This document shows positions 43,661-52,989 of a stretch of DNA of 64,000 nucleotides, one piece after another. Each line of letters opens with the position of its first letter. The first letter of the stretch is position 1. Made by a program: the position numbers and the translations under genes. Source of the DNA: Ascarosepion bandense (Eukaryota; Mollusca; Cephalopoda; Sepiida; Sepiidae); contig JBBBDQ010000420.1 of NCBI GenBank assembly GCA_037127315.1, positions 4,211,001 through 4,275,000 on the forward strand, given 5' to 3'. Below the pieces are notes generated by a model. That model worked only from the letters and a program-made list of their open reading frames with translations, did no database searches and was not told where the DNA came from.

Positions 43661-43664
43661 TAAT

Positions 43665-43850
43665 AATAAAGATTTATTGTAGCTGACGAAGGAAGGATTT
43701 CCCGAGGAAATGATCAACCGACAGAAGTAATTTTCGAAGTTTATTTGAAAATGTACATAGTTGGCTCTGTGAATAGAAAATACTATTTACATCGAGCTCT
43801 CTGCCTGGATCATTTTTAATATTAATAAAATTAATATTGATAGGATCTCA
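43665..43850 (-). repeat. (TA)n-associated dispersed repeat, minus orientation
   Basis: On the minus strand it has AAAAATGATCCAGGCAGAGAG, GCTCGATGTAAATAG, CACAGAGCC and a CTTCGTCAGC end. It is the opposite-strand partner of 44098-44290 and a relative of 15690-15929. Confidence 0.75.
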
Positions 43851-43875
43851 TTTGGGACTTTACCTAAATACCACA

Positions 43876-43879
43876 TCTA

Positions 43880-43965
<86 letters not shown>

Positions 43966-44007
43966 GACATGAGTTCGCATTCGGATACGCTCCTTTATTC
44001 TTCTATC

Positions 44008-44057
<50 letters not shown>
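43876..44057. repeat. (TCTA)n(TA)n and (TA)n microsatellites
   Basis: TCTA units at 43880-43920 pass into TA to 43962. A second TA run lies at 44011-44056. They occupy the space between two oppositely oriented copies of a dispersed repeat. Confidence 0.95.
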
Positions 44058-44060
<3 letters not shown>

Positions 44061-44097
44061 TCAGATACTTCAATCCAAGGGAAAAAAGCAGGAAGGT

Positions 44098-44290
44098 AAA
44101 TTCCAAAAAACCCGATCCTAATTAATATTAAAAATTTATTTTAATATTAAAAAATGATACAGGAAGAGAGCTCCATGTAATAAAATATTACAGAGCAAAT
44201 ATATATTAAAAAAGGATTAATTCAAAGATGTTGAATGGCTATTTCGATATGAAGATCCCCACGGGGGACGACACATCACCTCAGCAACAG
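44098..44290 (+). repeat. (TA)n-associated dispersed repeat, plus orientation
   Basis: AAAACCCGATCCTAATTAAT, AATATTAAAAAATGATACAGG, AGAGAGCTCCATGTAATAAA, TTACAGAGC and a terminal CACCTCAGCAAC, in family order. Confidence 0.7.
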
Positions 44291-44299
44291 AAAAAACCT

Positions 44300-44640
44300 T
44301 TCAGAAACTGGAGAAAAATTAGTCTACTTTTCCTTTTTAAATAGATTGCAAAGAAATTAAAAAATAAATAATAAAATAAAATAAAAATAAAAATAAAGGG
44401 AAAGAAAAAGAAAAAGAAAACGAAAAAGAAAAAGAAAAAGATAGAATAAAATCAAATAAATAAGAAAAAAAAATTGACATCGTCTGGGTTCGCAAAAAAA
44501 AGGGAGAATGTAACTAAAAATTAAAAGACAGCCGTGTTAAATCGACGTAAGTTTAAGCAACACGGAAAAAAGGTGGTAAGAGAGATAAAAGAAGGAAGGG
44601 AGGGAAAAAGAAAGAAACTAAAGAAAAAAATTTTTTTAAA
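44300..44640 (+). repeat. purine-rich low-complexity tract
   Basis: AAATA and GAAAAA units dominate 44340-44470, and further A/G-rich sequence continues to about 44640. No gene. Confidence 0.8.
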
Positions 44641-44911
44641 TATTACAGACGCTGGACAAATTCAAAAACCTAATTTCCCCAAAACGTTGAAGTATTAGAA
44701 AAAGGCCTTTACTTAAAAAGGCATAATTATTAATAAAAGGGAATAAAAAGATATAGGATTTAAAATAAAATTATTTTTAAAAAAATTAGGTCATTTGAAA
44801 TTAAACTAAATAAAGACAACACTAGGTAAAAAAAAAAAAAAAATTAATTACAATTATTAACGTTTTGGGGAAATTAGGTTTTTGAATTTGTCCAGCATCT
44901 GTAATATTAAT
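44641..44911. mobile_element. foldback/MITE-type element with about 48-bp inverted ends
   Basis: TATTACAGACGCTGGACAAA and the following 27 bases to 44688 are reverse-complementary to 44862-44911, with one mismatch seen. The interior is AT-rich and non-coding. The flanks are TTAA- and TA-rich, so a TA or TTAA target duplication is possible but cannot be fixed. Its right end lies about 10 bases from a truncated LTR. Confidence 0.85.
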
Positions 44912-44920
44912 ATGTAACAT

Positions 44921-45024
44921 CTGCTGCCGGAAATAAGGTCAAACGACATCCGTTCCTTTCAACGACCGGAAACCCCCTCGCTTGCATCAGCCTTCCTCGG
45001 GTGGGGCCAGATTGTTATATTACA
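44921..45024 (-). mobile_element. truncated 3' LTR (104 bp)
   Basis: This segment is identical over 104 bases to 47442-47545. Read on the minus strand it starts TGTAATATAACAATC directly after a polypurine tract, as a 3' LTR should. It is cut off after 104 bases at CTGCTGCC, near the foldback element. Confidence 0.9.
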
Positions 45025-45043
45025 TTCCTCGCCCTCCCATTTT
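45025..45043 (-). other. polypurine tract
   Basis: On the minus strand AAAATGGGAGGGCGAGGAA immediately precedes the LTR start TGTAAT. This is the expected position of the plus-strand primer in an LTR retroelement. Confidence 0.85.
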
Positions 45044-45691
45044 CCAAAATGTTCACCTAAGAACATTTTAAGCGCAACACCCTCACACTCCTCCCTATGC
45101 CACACAAGCCCGACAATTGTATAAAACATGTGCACGCCAAAACAACAAAACATGTGCATGCCGAAACAAAAAAAAACAAAAAAAGATATATAGGGGAGCC
45201 TACATCGGCAACCCAACAATGTTCGTGTCCATCGTGAAAATTGTTCTACCAGCTCGATGTTTCATTGTTCTTTTTTTTTTTTCTTTTTTTTTTAATATCC
45301 ATTTTCACAGAATTGGGCAAAGTTCTTAAAAATGTTCATTTTCTTTCTCGACTCTGTCCATAAGCGTAGACGCCTCGATGCACGACCACATGATCATAGG
45401 CGGTAACCGCGCCCCAGTTTCTAAACTGACATCGAGTAAATGACCTTTGACCAACACCATGCGTGTTTCTGCTCGAGTTTATTGTTACACATGTAACTTC
45501 ATTTAATTTAATTTAATTTCAAACATACTATGTTTGAACACAGAAAAATGGCCATTATCTGCAGTACATATCATTCATAGTCTGACCGAGAAATGTTCAA
45601 TAGAAAATGAAGAAAATTACCCTGATTCCAACGTTAATCCGCATGCAATTTACTTGTGGAGGATTAGAGGTTTCATCTATATTAATTTAGT

Positions 45692-46153
45692 CTAAAAAAA
45701 TGGACCCGTGACTCGTAATTCCTTAGTTTGTACAATGTCTTCTATTCCTTGAACTACTTCCTCTGGATTCGAATCCAAGCATATCTGATTTGTTGACATC
45801 TCTCTGTTTAACGCAGAGACATTTGAGTGTTGAACACCCGTTGACCCCGGAGTACTATTCACAACGGATAACTCCCTTTCCTTTCCCGAAGCACTGTTGC
45901 TTCTTTCACACTTAAAAATCCGCTTCCTAGCTATTATTCCAAGGATTATCATAACGCCGACTATGCCAGCAATGACTCCTATCGTCAACTTCTTCGGGAG
46001 TTCTTCATATCCTTCACTAAATCTTTCCATATCTATCTGTTCCAAGGTATTTACTAGTTTGCGGATAGGAATCTCCTCCATATCGCGCAATTTTACCGGC
46101 ATGGTGTCCACTGAAAAATTGGGAAATTTCTGCGTAATTGGGGACCAAACCAC
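45692..46153 (-). CDS. env-like transmembrane protein remnant
   Basis: An open frame of 153 codons begins at a GTG (46153). In the same frame an upstream stop lies about 9 codons earlier, so the true start, or a spliced upstream exon, is unknown. Residues about 56-74 form a strongly hydrophobic segment (LTIGVIAGIVGVMIILGII) followed by ARKRIFKC, a basic stop-transfer pattern. A Ser/Asn-rich cytoplasmic tail of about 75 residues follows. Its place just before the polypurine tract and 3' LTR is the position of env in retroviruses and errantivirus-like Gypsy elements. The surface subunit and fusion-peptide region are not visible. I infer the C-terminal end of an env-like protein. An unrelated single-pass membrane protein is the alternative. 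Confidence 0.45.
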   Translation of the reverse strand: MVWSPITQKFPNFSVDTMPVKLRDMEEIPIRKLVNTLEQIDMERFSEGYEELPKKLTIGVIAGIVGVMIILGIIARKRIFKCERSNSASGKERELSVVNSTPGSTGVQHSNVSALNREMSTNQICLDSNPEEVVQGIEDIVQTKELRVTGPFF

Positions 46154-47006
46154 TGAACCAGAGACGAATAATTTACTTTATGCTTTAGATACTATTAATA
46201 ATTTTCCACGTTTGTATCTTCCTAACTATTTCACTTAAACTATCGTTAATCCTCCCACTGCTTCTTTCCCAATCCTATAGCATATCAGCCAATAAGTCTA
46301 CAAGACTTTTCAGTTGTTCTTTCTTTTTGTTCCGATCAACTGTGGAATCTGCAGGTCTATCCGTGTCAATATAAAGTTTTCAGAAATTAATATATCTTCA
46401 AAAGATATTTCCCAAGTCACATAAATGAAAATTCACAGAAGTTGTTGAATTGATGGGAACCTGCACAAAAGCATAATTCACAAACATAGAAATGTAAATC
46501 ATTTTGTAGTGTACAGTCATTGAAAAGAAATCCAAAAAAAAAAAGAAAACCTAACACTGCACAAACCAAAGAAAACATTGTTATCAACAAGTTAATCCAA
46601 TTATCCACTTTAAAGAGTAGAAGAAACTTCCTTTACATGTTTTTACATTTCACTTACTCAATAAAAGTAAGATTAATTAAGCAACATACCAGTAAACTCA
46701 CTTCACATATATGGTAAAATATTAACAAAAAAATAAATCATTAACTCAGATGTTTTATACTTACAGATAGGTAAATATCTCAACTTTATTCCTCCCGTCA
46801 ACCCCAACCTATGCGCTCTCCGCTAGGCGTACTACTCTCTGCATGTAGTCCTGCACCCCCTCCGTTCTACCCTTAATGTGTTCGACACCGAACAATCCAC
46901 ATTTCTCAATTCTAGGGTCAGATCGGCAAAAGTATGCTGTTCCATTTTTTTTTCTAACTAGACTTATAAACAAGAGCAGAACACACACACTATCAAATCA
47001 AAGAGT

Positions 47007-47016
47007 CACCTACCTT
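47007..47016 (-). promoter_or_regulatory. splice-donor-like site in the leader
   Basis: The minus strand reads AAG/GTAGGTG. In env-bearing retroelements a leader donor is used to make env mRNA, so the site is plausible, but no matching acceptor was proven. Confidence 0.35.
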
Positions 47017-47153
47017 GGCTGATGTCTATAGTCGTGCGGCTGCTTCTATTTTCGTCTTCTTTTTTCTTTCTATCTGGTAGTTTTAAGTCCGTTGAATTTC
47101 AATCGTCGCCGTGGCAACCAGCTCGCATCTAACTGTTTTGTTGTCTCAAAACA

Positions 47154-47171
47154 GCAAGTCACTAGGCACCA
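47154..47171 (-). other. candidate primer-binding site
   Basis: TGGTGCCTAGTGACTTGC on the minus strand starts four bases inside the 5' LTR end (CA at 47176-47177). It shares the TGGTGCC core with the sites at 15182 and about 9886. Confidence 0.7.
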
Positions 47172-47175
47172 ATTA

Positions 47176-47545
47176 TGCGTCTTAATGACTGAGCCGGTTA
47201 GAATAGCAAACAGAGAATTGAGAGAGCGCGCTTCTAATGGGTTGACGGGAGTGTAGTCTTATCTGTTGTGTCTCTCTCTTCACCGGCCGATCTCTGTTGC
47301 TCCTCTACTCGCGAATCCGTGTGCCGAGGTCTTTTTATAATCTTCCAGAACCGGGACTTTTTCTTCCGGTTTTGCCTCGCCCACGCACGCCCACGTAATT
47401 CTCAGAGACACCTGTTCTGTTTGCCTCTGTAGTTATTTCCGCTGCTGCCGGAAATAAGGTCAAACGACATCCGTTCCTTTCAACGACCGGAAACCCCCTC
47501 GCTTGCATCAGCCTTCCTCGGGTGGGGCCAGATTGTTATATTACA
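47176..47545 (-). mobile_element. 5' LTR (about 370 bp)
   Basis: On the minus strand it begins TGTAATATAACAATC and ends AAGACGCA before the primer site. A TATA box (GATTATAAAAAG) lies mid-LTR. Its first 104 bases are identical to the 3' LTR remnant, which suggests a recent insertion or gene conversion. The GC-rich sequence differs sharply from the neighbouring DNA. Confidence 0.85.
47332..47342 (-). promoter_or_regulatory. TATA box in the LTR
   Basis: The minus strand reads GATTATAAAAAG about 205 bases into the 370-bp LTR, a usual place for the U3 promoter. Confidence 0.6.
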
Positions 47546-48165
47546 TTTGTACACGGCATTGAAATTATATATAATAGCAGAAATCGTTAACACCTAAAAA
47601 AAAAATACATCCGTCAGTAAATTATTGGCTTTTAATGTGAAGATTTTAATAAAAAGTGCTCAGTACTAAAAAGAAAAATTTCAAAGACTTATCTTCAGAT
47701 TTCAAGTTTTGCAAATACAGAGCCGAATTTCTTTACACTGGAGAGCAGTGTATCTGTGAAACTATAACGATAAGAAACTATAAGGTTTTATTTATCTATT
47801 TTTCTACGTAGCTATCTATTTCCAGATCTGTCGTGTGTATACACTGCATATAACTGACACCAAATCGGTCGAGTTTCGATCCCGGCTGAAAGCAATTGGA
47901 AATGAAAGAACATGCAGATTAAGACCCACTGCTCAATCATTTACTTTTATAAAAAGTGCACGATACAATGTAGAGCTTGATATTGTAATTTTTTTATTAC
48001 AATGGTACATCATCATATAGCTACACAAAAATTTTTATGTTTCAGAACAATACGGTTCTCCTTCAGGTGATATCTTAAAACAAATTATGAAAATGATTTA
48101 TTTAAAAAATATAAGATGAAATCATTGTTATTTAGAAACTGAAGCAGTTATAGTTGGAGAATATG
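47546..48165. other. unassigned, with a family-2 SINE scrap
   Basis: ACACCAAATCGGTCGAGTTTCGATCCCGGC at about 47855-47885 matches the B-box part of SINE family 2 (15520, 16215). The rest shows no gene. Confidence 0.5.
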
Positions 48166-48166
48166 C

Positions 48167-48660
48167 TTTTTTTTTTTAATCATTTCACCCCGAGCAAGGC
48201 GGAAACGCCACTGATGTGCAGGGGGTTACATAAATGTAAAAAGATTAATGAGAAAAGAGTGAGGAGAACAAGCTAGTTAGAAAGGAACAATAGAAAGCTG
48301 AGATAGCAGGTGCGATGACAGATACATAGGTGGAGAGAAAGGGAAGGTTATACAGGGGAGGGGAGAGAGCTAGGGGCCAGTGGTTAGTAGATGAGTATTG
48401 ACTTTGCATTTAAATTTCTGGAGGTTGTAGCCGTCAGGAAAGCAAGAATATGGGAGCGAGTTCCACAGGCGGGAAGTGCGAGAGAAGAAGCTGCAGGAAT
48501 AGAATTGTCGTCTGCATTTGGCTGACCTGACTGTGAATGGGTGGGACCCAGTTGCCAGTCTGGTTGCACGGGTAAACACCTGTTGAGGAAGCATCAGTGA
48601 CTTAAGCTCATCCGAGCAGAAGCCATGAAAGTATTTATAGAAGAGACAGAGGTATGTCAA
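48167..48660 (-). mobile_element. CR1/Jockey-like LINE 3' end with poly(A)
   Basis: A minus-strand frame of 96 codons (48660-48370) has LCLFYKYFHGFCSDELKSL, TRATRLATGSHPFTVR, FFSRTSRLWNSLPYSCFPDG and YNLQKFKCKVNTHLLT. A 3' UTR follows with the CCCCCTGCACATCAGTGGCG and GCCTTGCTCGGGGTGAAATG tail, and a poly(A) (T run 48167-48178). It is 5'-truncated. Confidence 0.92.
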
Positions 48661-49130
48661 TATTGTTCAATCATAAATGAGAATTAGGTAACTATGAAGT
48701 TGAAGATTTGGGTCGCAAAACACAGCATAGTATTCTGATGTCATGGGATGGCACTTTTAAATTTTGTCTGGTAAAAACACATAGTGATAGCATACAGCAT
48801 TTAAATCGGTAGACAACAATTTGTAACAGCATAGTGTATTTATTTTTTTAAAATAGATTTTCTACTACCTCATGAGTAAAGAGGCTGGAATATTTAGGTT
48901 AGAATTAGAATTATAAATAATTATGTTATACTAAGGTATATTGTAGTTAAGAAAACCAAATAATTATTGTGTAGGTCATTTATTTTAGTAAAATAATTTT
49001 TAATTTTTCAGTTGTACTGGAGCAAAAATTATAAATGAAACATTCTCATTAATTAAATTTTAAAGAAAAATATTTTCGATGTTTACATAAAACGGCCAAT
49101 TCAGATTTGCGATTCAATAGCTCTTGATCT
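48661..49130. other. unassigned, AT-rich
   Basis: No gene seen. Confidence 0.5.
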
Positions 49131-49418
49131 CAGTCAAGTGCCATACGTGATACACGCTTGGGCGATCATGTCTCGAAAGAGACATGACTGACTGGTCAGG
49201 AGATTACTATTGCTTTCTGCGGTAGACTGGTTGCCGAACAAGGCTATAGAACGCAATCTGTCCTGTTATTTAACCCATAATTAGAAGGAAGTGACGGATT
49301 AATACCTTTCCCAAGGGTATTTGCGCGTAAATGAATACAAAGAATTTAACTGGAATTCGAACTCGGCTCCCCGATTTGTCATTCCGAGTCGATATCTACT
49401 GCACCACAACGCACATCC
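49131..49418 (-). mobile_element. tRNA-headed SINE (family 1), near full length
   Basis: Minus-strand head GTTGTGGTGCAGTAGATA, CCGAGTTCGAATTCCAG, body with a small deletion near 49200, and the perfect CATGTCTC stem. A (CTTTAT)n run follows at 49420-49442. Confidence 0.92.
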
Positions 49419-49551
49419 CTCTTTATCTTTATCTTTATCTTTAAGAAACCTTAAAATATGCTGCTTTTCATTCACAACTATGAATTCATCTTATGTTTTC
49501 TAAATAAACCACTTCCACAGTTTATTTTAAACTATCAGCTGCAGAAGAACG

Positions 49552-49602
<51 letters not shown>

Positions 49603-49630
49603 GAAGACAGAGAGACAGAGAGACAGAGAC
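49552..49630. repeat. (TA)n(GA)n microsatellite
   Basis: TA units at 49552-49576 pass into GA units to 49602, then imperfect GACA units to about 49630. Confidence 0.95.
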
Positions 49631-49634
49631 ATTG

Positions 49635-50445
49635 TCTCTACCGATCTATTAATAAGTTATTCATGATTGGGACATTCGACATATATTCACCATAATAATA
49701 TCAACTTATAAAAATTAATTAAGGAGCAATTGATTCGTGCCTTTTCCAAAGCTTTTGGAACAATTTGAACAGAAATATCCGCTTTCAAATGATCACACCG
49801 ACATTTCTCATTTCCGTATGTGTTTGTGCTTATGCATTTATGACATTAAAAGATCTCACGAGATATAAAAAATATATTACGAAATTGTCAGTTATCCATA
49901 AGTATATTAGTATTTTTTTCTTTATTTCTGGTTTTGAAACTTAACATTCAATAAGTTACCATGTAGCAACACTTGACACCTGTGACGATCCTGTTTTCTG
50001 TCGGTGAAAATGAATTTGCGATTAAAACTCAAGTTCCCGAAGCGAGCGCCATACACGCAGACACCGACAGACGGCGTTGTCACTATCACAATTTCTAATT
50101 TGTTTTTTTCGTGCGTAATTTATAACCGTTTGTATTTATTTGATTGAAAAGATAATTTTCTTTCTCCAAATGAATACCGGAAAAAGTTTAAAGCAAAACT
50201 AGATCTAAAGATGATTCTCTTCCTATTGTTCTCTTTTCAGATGTTTGGTTCGTGAAAAGAGTGCTTTAAATAAAATTTGTCTAAGATAAAAAGCAGATTT
50301 TATTTTTGTTTAGAGCTATTACTATTTTTCTCTCTTGCTCACTACAATTTTATCATTGTGAAGCGGCATCTAGAACTTCTTTCACTTCGCTTTTAATCGC
50401 TAATCTATCAATATTCCCACTGAATTTCGTCAAGTCTATTGTCTT
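49635..50445. other. unassigned
   Basis: No gene recognised. Confidence 0.5.
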
Positions 50446-50449
50446 ATGC

Positions 50450-50735
50450 AGTGGTTCCCAAAATGTGCGGCAGTCTCATAGATGTGACAGAAATGGATAG
50501 CAAGTAAATCGGAAACGATTCAAAGATTTAGAAAGTTTCAAAAAATTTATGTGCCAAAAATAAATATGATTCCAAAGTTTAATATATATTATTATGGACC
50601 TCTTGTAAACGCATGCATAGGTCTCAGTTAAATAATTCTTGACCGATCTTAACACTAATATTTTTGCATTATAACAATTATTAATATAGTAACTAGTGTC
50701 CGCAAATTCGAGAAGAGAGTTATCAATGATAATGT
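50450..50735 (+). mobile_element. hAT-like non-autonomous element, copy 1 (tentative)
   Basis: It begins CAGTGGTTCCCAAAATGTG, a typical hAT-type terminus, and continues AAAGATTTAGAAAGTTTC and ATGTGCCAAAAATAAATATG. It ends near ACTAGTGTCCGCAAATTCGA and AGAGAGTTATCAATG. Copy 2 follows at 50908 in the same orientation. Confidence 0.5.
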
Positions 50736-50907
50736 TCTGGCATCAAATCCATGGATGTCTTTCTTTAACCCTTTCGCTCTGTGTTTTACTTCTTTTTAAC
50801 TCACTATTCTGTCATAATCGGTCTAGCGAGAAAAACTTGCTAATCATTACACCATGTCGAAATGCCCAGTATAGACGAAGGAGTGAGAGGGTGTATACTC
50901 AATATTA

Positions 50908-51815
50908 GTGATTCCCAAACGGTACGGCTCACGCGCCTCATAAGTACGGCGGAAGAAGACAACAAGTGATGCGAAATTATTAAAAGACTCAGAAACAGTT
51001 TTAAAAAATTCATATGTCAAAAAATATAATTTCAAATATTATTACGAATACTTGTAATTGCATTCATGAATCCCAATATAAATAGTAATAAATAATTATT
51101 GAACGATACTATCTTTGTGATACTTTTGCATGCATTATATCAAGTATAAAGAAGATAGTAACTTCTTCTTCTTCCATGTGCCCTATCCCTTCAGGACGTA
51201 GACGATCATGGTTCTCCACGTCTCCCTATCCCTTATGGCTCTAAGTATGTTTGCTCCTGTTACACTTCGCAACCCCCGTTCCGGCATTCACCTGATCAGG
51301 CTCTGCAAATATGTTATTCGCTTGCCTTCCTCTGTCTCATTTTCCATCTATCTGGCCTGTCAGTATCAGGTTCTACAAGACCTCCTTCCTTATTGCATGT
51401 CCCAGGAAATTCAGTTGTCTCTTCCTGATGCTCAGTATTAATTTCCTTTCTGTTGTCATCCAACACCTCATCGTTGCTTGCATGCTCAGTCTACGATATC
51501 CGCAGCATCCTTCTGTAGAACCACATTTCCGCTGTTTCCAGTTTTTTCTTCAGTTTCTATGATATTGTCCAGCATTCTCTGCCGTATTGAAGAACTGAAA
51601 ACACATAGCAATCCAGAACTCTTTTCTTTGTTTCTAGTGAAATTTCCCTGTGTTAGTACTTTACTCAGTCTCTGGAACGCGTCCTTTTCCATGCCAATTC
51701 ACCTTCGGATCTCTGTGTCGCACTTTCCATCTCCTGTTAGAACACTTCCTAGGTATTTAAATTTTAGTGTCCGTAAATTGAAGGAGAGAGTTATCAATAC
51801 CTCCTCACTATTTTC
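50908..51815 (+). mobile_element. hAT-like element, copy 2, split by an RTE LINE
   Basis: TAGTGATTCCCAAACGGTAC, AAAGACTCAGAAACAG and ATATGTCAAAAAATATAATT parallel copy 1. The end TTAGTGTCCGTAAATTGAAG and AGAGAGTTATCAATAC appears only after 51764. The RTE end at 51160-51763 therefore sits inside this copy. Confidence 0.5.
51160..51763 (-). mobile_element. RTE-like LINE 3' end inside a hAT-like copy
   Basis: The minus strand includes KYLGSVLTGDGKCDTEIRR, KSGLLCVFSSSIRQRMLDN (frame-shifted), RRMLRIS and the shared 3' terminus CTGAAGGGATAGGGCAC followed by AGAAGAAGAA. It is 5'-truncated and has several frame breaks. Confidence 0.85.
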
Positions 51816-52165
51816 TTTTATTTTTAAATGTATTTTTTTTTTCACATAAAATCTGGTGAGACGTGAGTAAATTCTCATGCAACCCAGAAAGAAAAAAAAC
51901 AATAGCGCATGCTTCGAGATCGTTAGTAGCTGTTTAGAAAACCTACAGCCAGATTGAGAAGGAAGCTTTGAAAAATTTAAAATGAAAACTCCATAAATTC
52001 CTTCATGGACAATAATTTATTTTAAAAACTGACCATCGTCTGTCAGTGTCTATATGATGTTCAAAAAAGGGTGTTCCACACATACGGAAAATAGACAGGT
52101 ACGATGGGGAACTATGCTACTAAATTACAACAATAAAATGGAATTTTTGCCATCTGAGAAATTAA
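51816..52165. other. unassigned
   Basis: No gene seen. Confidence 0.5.
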
Positions 52166-52167
52166 GT

Positions 52168-52985
52168 CATGCTGATGAGCTATAAGATACGCAGATGATA
52201 CTGTGCTGATAGCAGACACAGATAGGAAACTACAAGACCTCCTACAGAAGGTAGATTAAGAGAGTAATAAAAAGGGCTACAAATAAACTGCAAGAAAACC
52301 GAATTCACAGTCATCAGTAAAAAGGGTAGCCCAATATGCCAAATACAGGTCGGGGATACTAGAATCAAGCAGGTACAAATATTTAAATACCTGAGAAGTC
52401 TTATAACAGAAGACGGAAAGTGCGACACAGAGATCCGAAGGCGAATTGGCATGGCGAAGGAAACATCCCACAACTTGAGTAAAGTATTAAGAAAGAAAAC
52501 AATTTCGCTAGAAACAAGGAAGAGAGTAATGGATTGCTATGTGTTGTCAGCTCTTCAATATGGCAGTAAATGCTGGACAATACCATCAAAGATGAAGAAA
52601 AAACTAGAAGCAACTGAAATGTGGTTCTACAGAAGGATGCTGCGAATATCATGGTTCGAGCACGTGAGCAATGATGGGGTCTTAGAAATGATGGAAACAA
52701 AAAGGAAATTAATACTGAGCATCAGGAAGTCACAGCTGAAGTTCCTGGGACATGCAATGAGGATGGAGGGCTTGGAGAACCTGATACTAACAGGCCAGAT
52801 ATAGTGAAAAAGAAACAGAGGAAAGCAACGGATAACATATTTGAAGGACCTAACCAGGTGGATGATGGAACGAGGGTTGCATTGTGTAACAAGATAAAGC
52901 GTGCTAAGAGCCACCAAAAATAGAGAAACGTAGAAAGCCATGATCGCCTACGTCCTGAAGGGACAGGGCACATAGAAGAAGAATC
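52168..52985 (+). pseudogene. RTE-like LINE, RT motif C to 3' end
   Basis: This is the longest RTE copy. RYADDTVLIADTDRKLQDLL at about 52185-52245 contains the catalytic YADD (codons 52188-52199). It is followed by KKGSPICQIQVGDTRIKQV, YLRSLITEDGKCDTEIRRRI, MDCYVLSALQYGSKCW, RRMLRISWFEHVSNDG and RKSQLKFLGHAMRMEGLEN. A stop at 52803 and frame breaks follow, and the shared terminus with AGAAGAAGAA ends the copy. RTE elements normally carry an AP endonuclease and RT upstream, which are missing here. Confidence 0.9.
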
Positions 52986-52989
52986 TGAA

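Larger units (their letters stand above)
45025..47175 (-). mobile_element. internal region of an LTR element lacking gag-pol
   Basis: Only about 2.15 kb lies between the two LTRs on the minus strand. No protease, RT, RNase H or integrase motif is visible. What remains is a primer site, a leader with a splice-donor-like AAGGTAGGTGA at about 47016-47006, an unassigned kilobase, an env-like frame (46153-45692) and a 3' untranslated region with a duplicated AACATGTGCAYGCC unit near 45125-45165. It is either an internally deleted copy or a non-autonomous form. Confidence 0.75.

Noticed and set aside
45897..46238. Plus-strand frame of 113 codons
   Set aside because: It is the opposite strand of the env-like frame. 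The minus frame has the membrane pattern and correct position relative to the LTRs.
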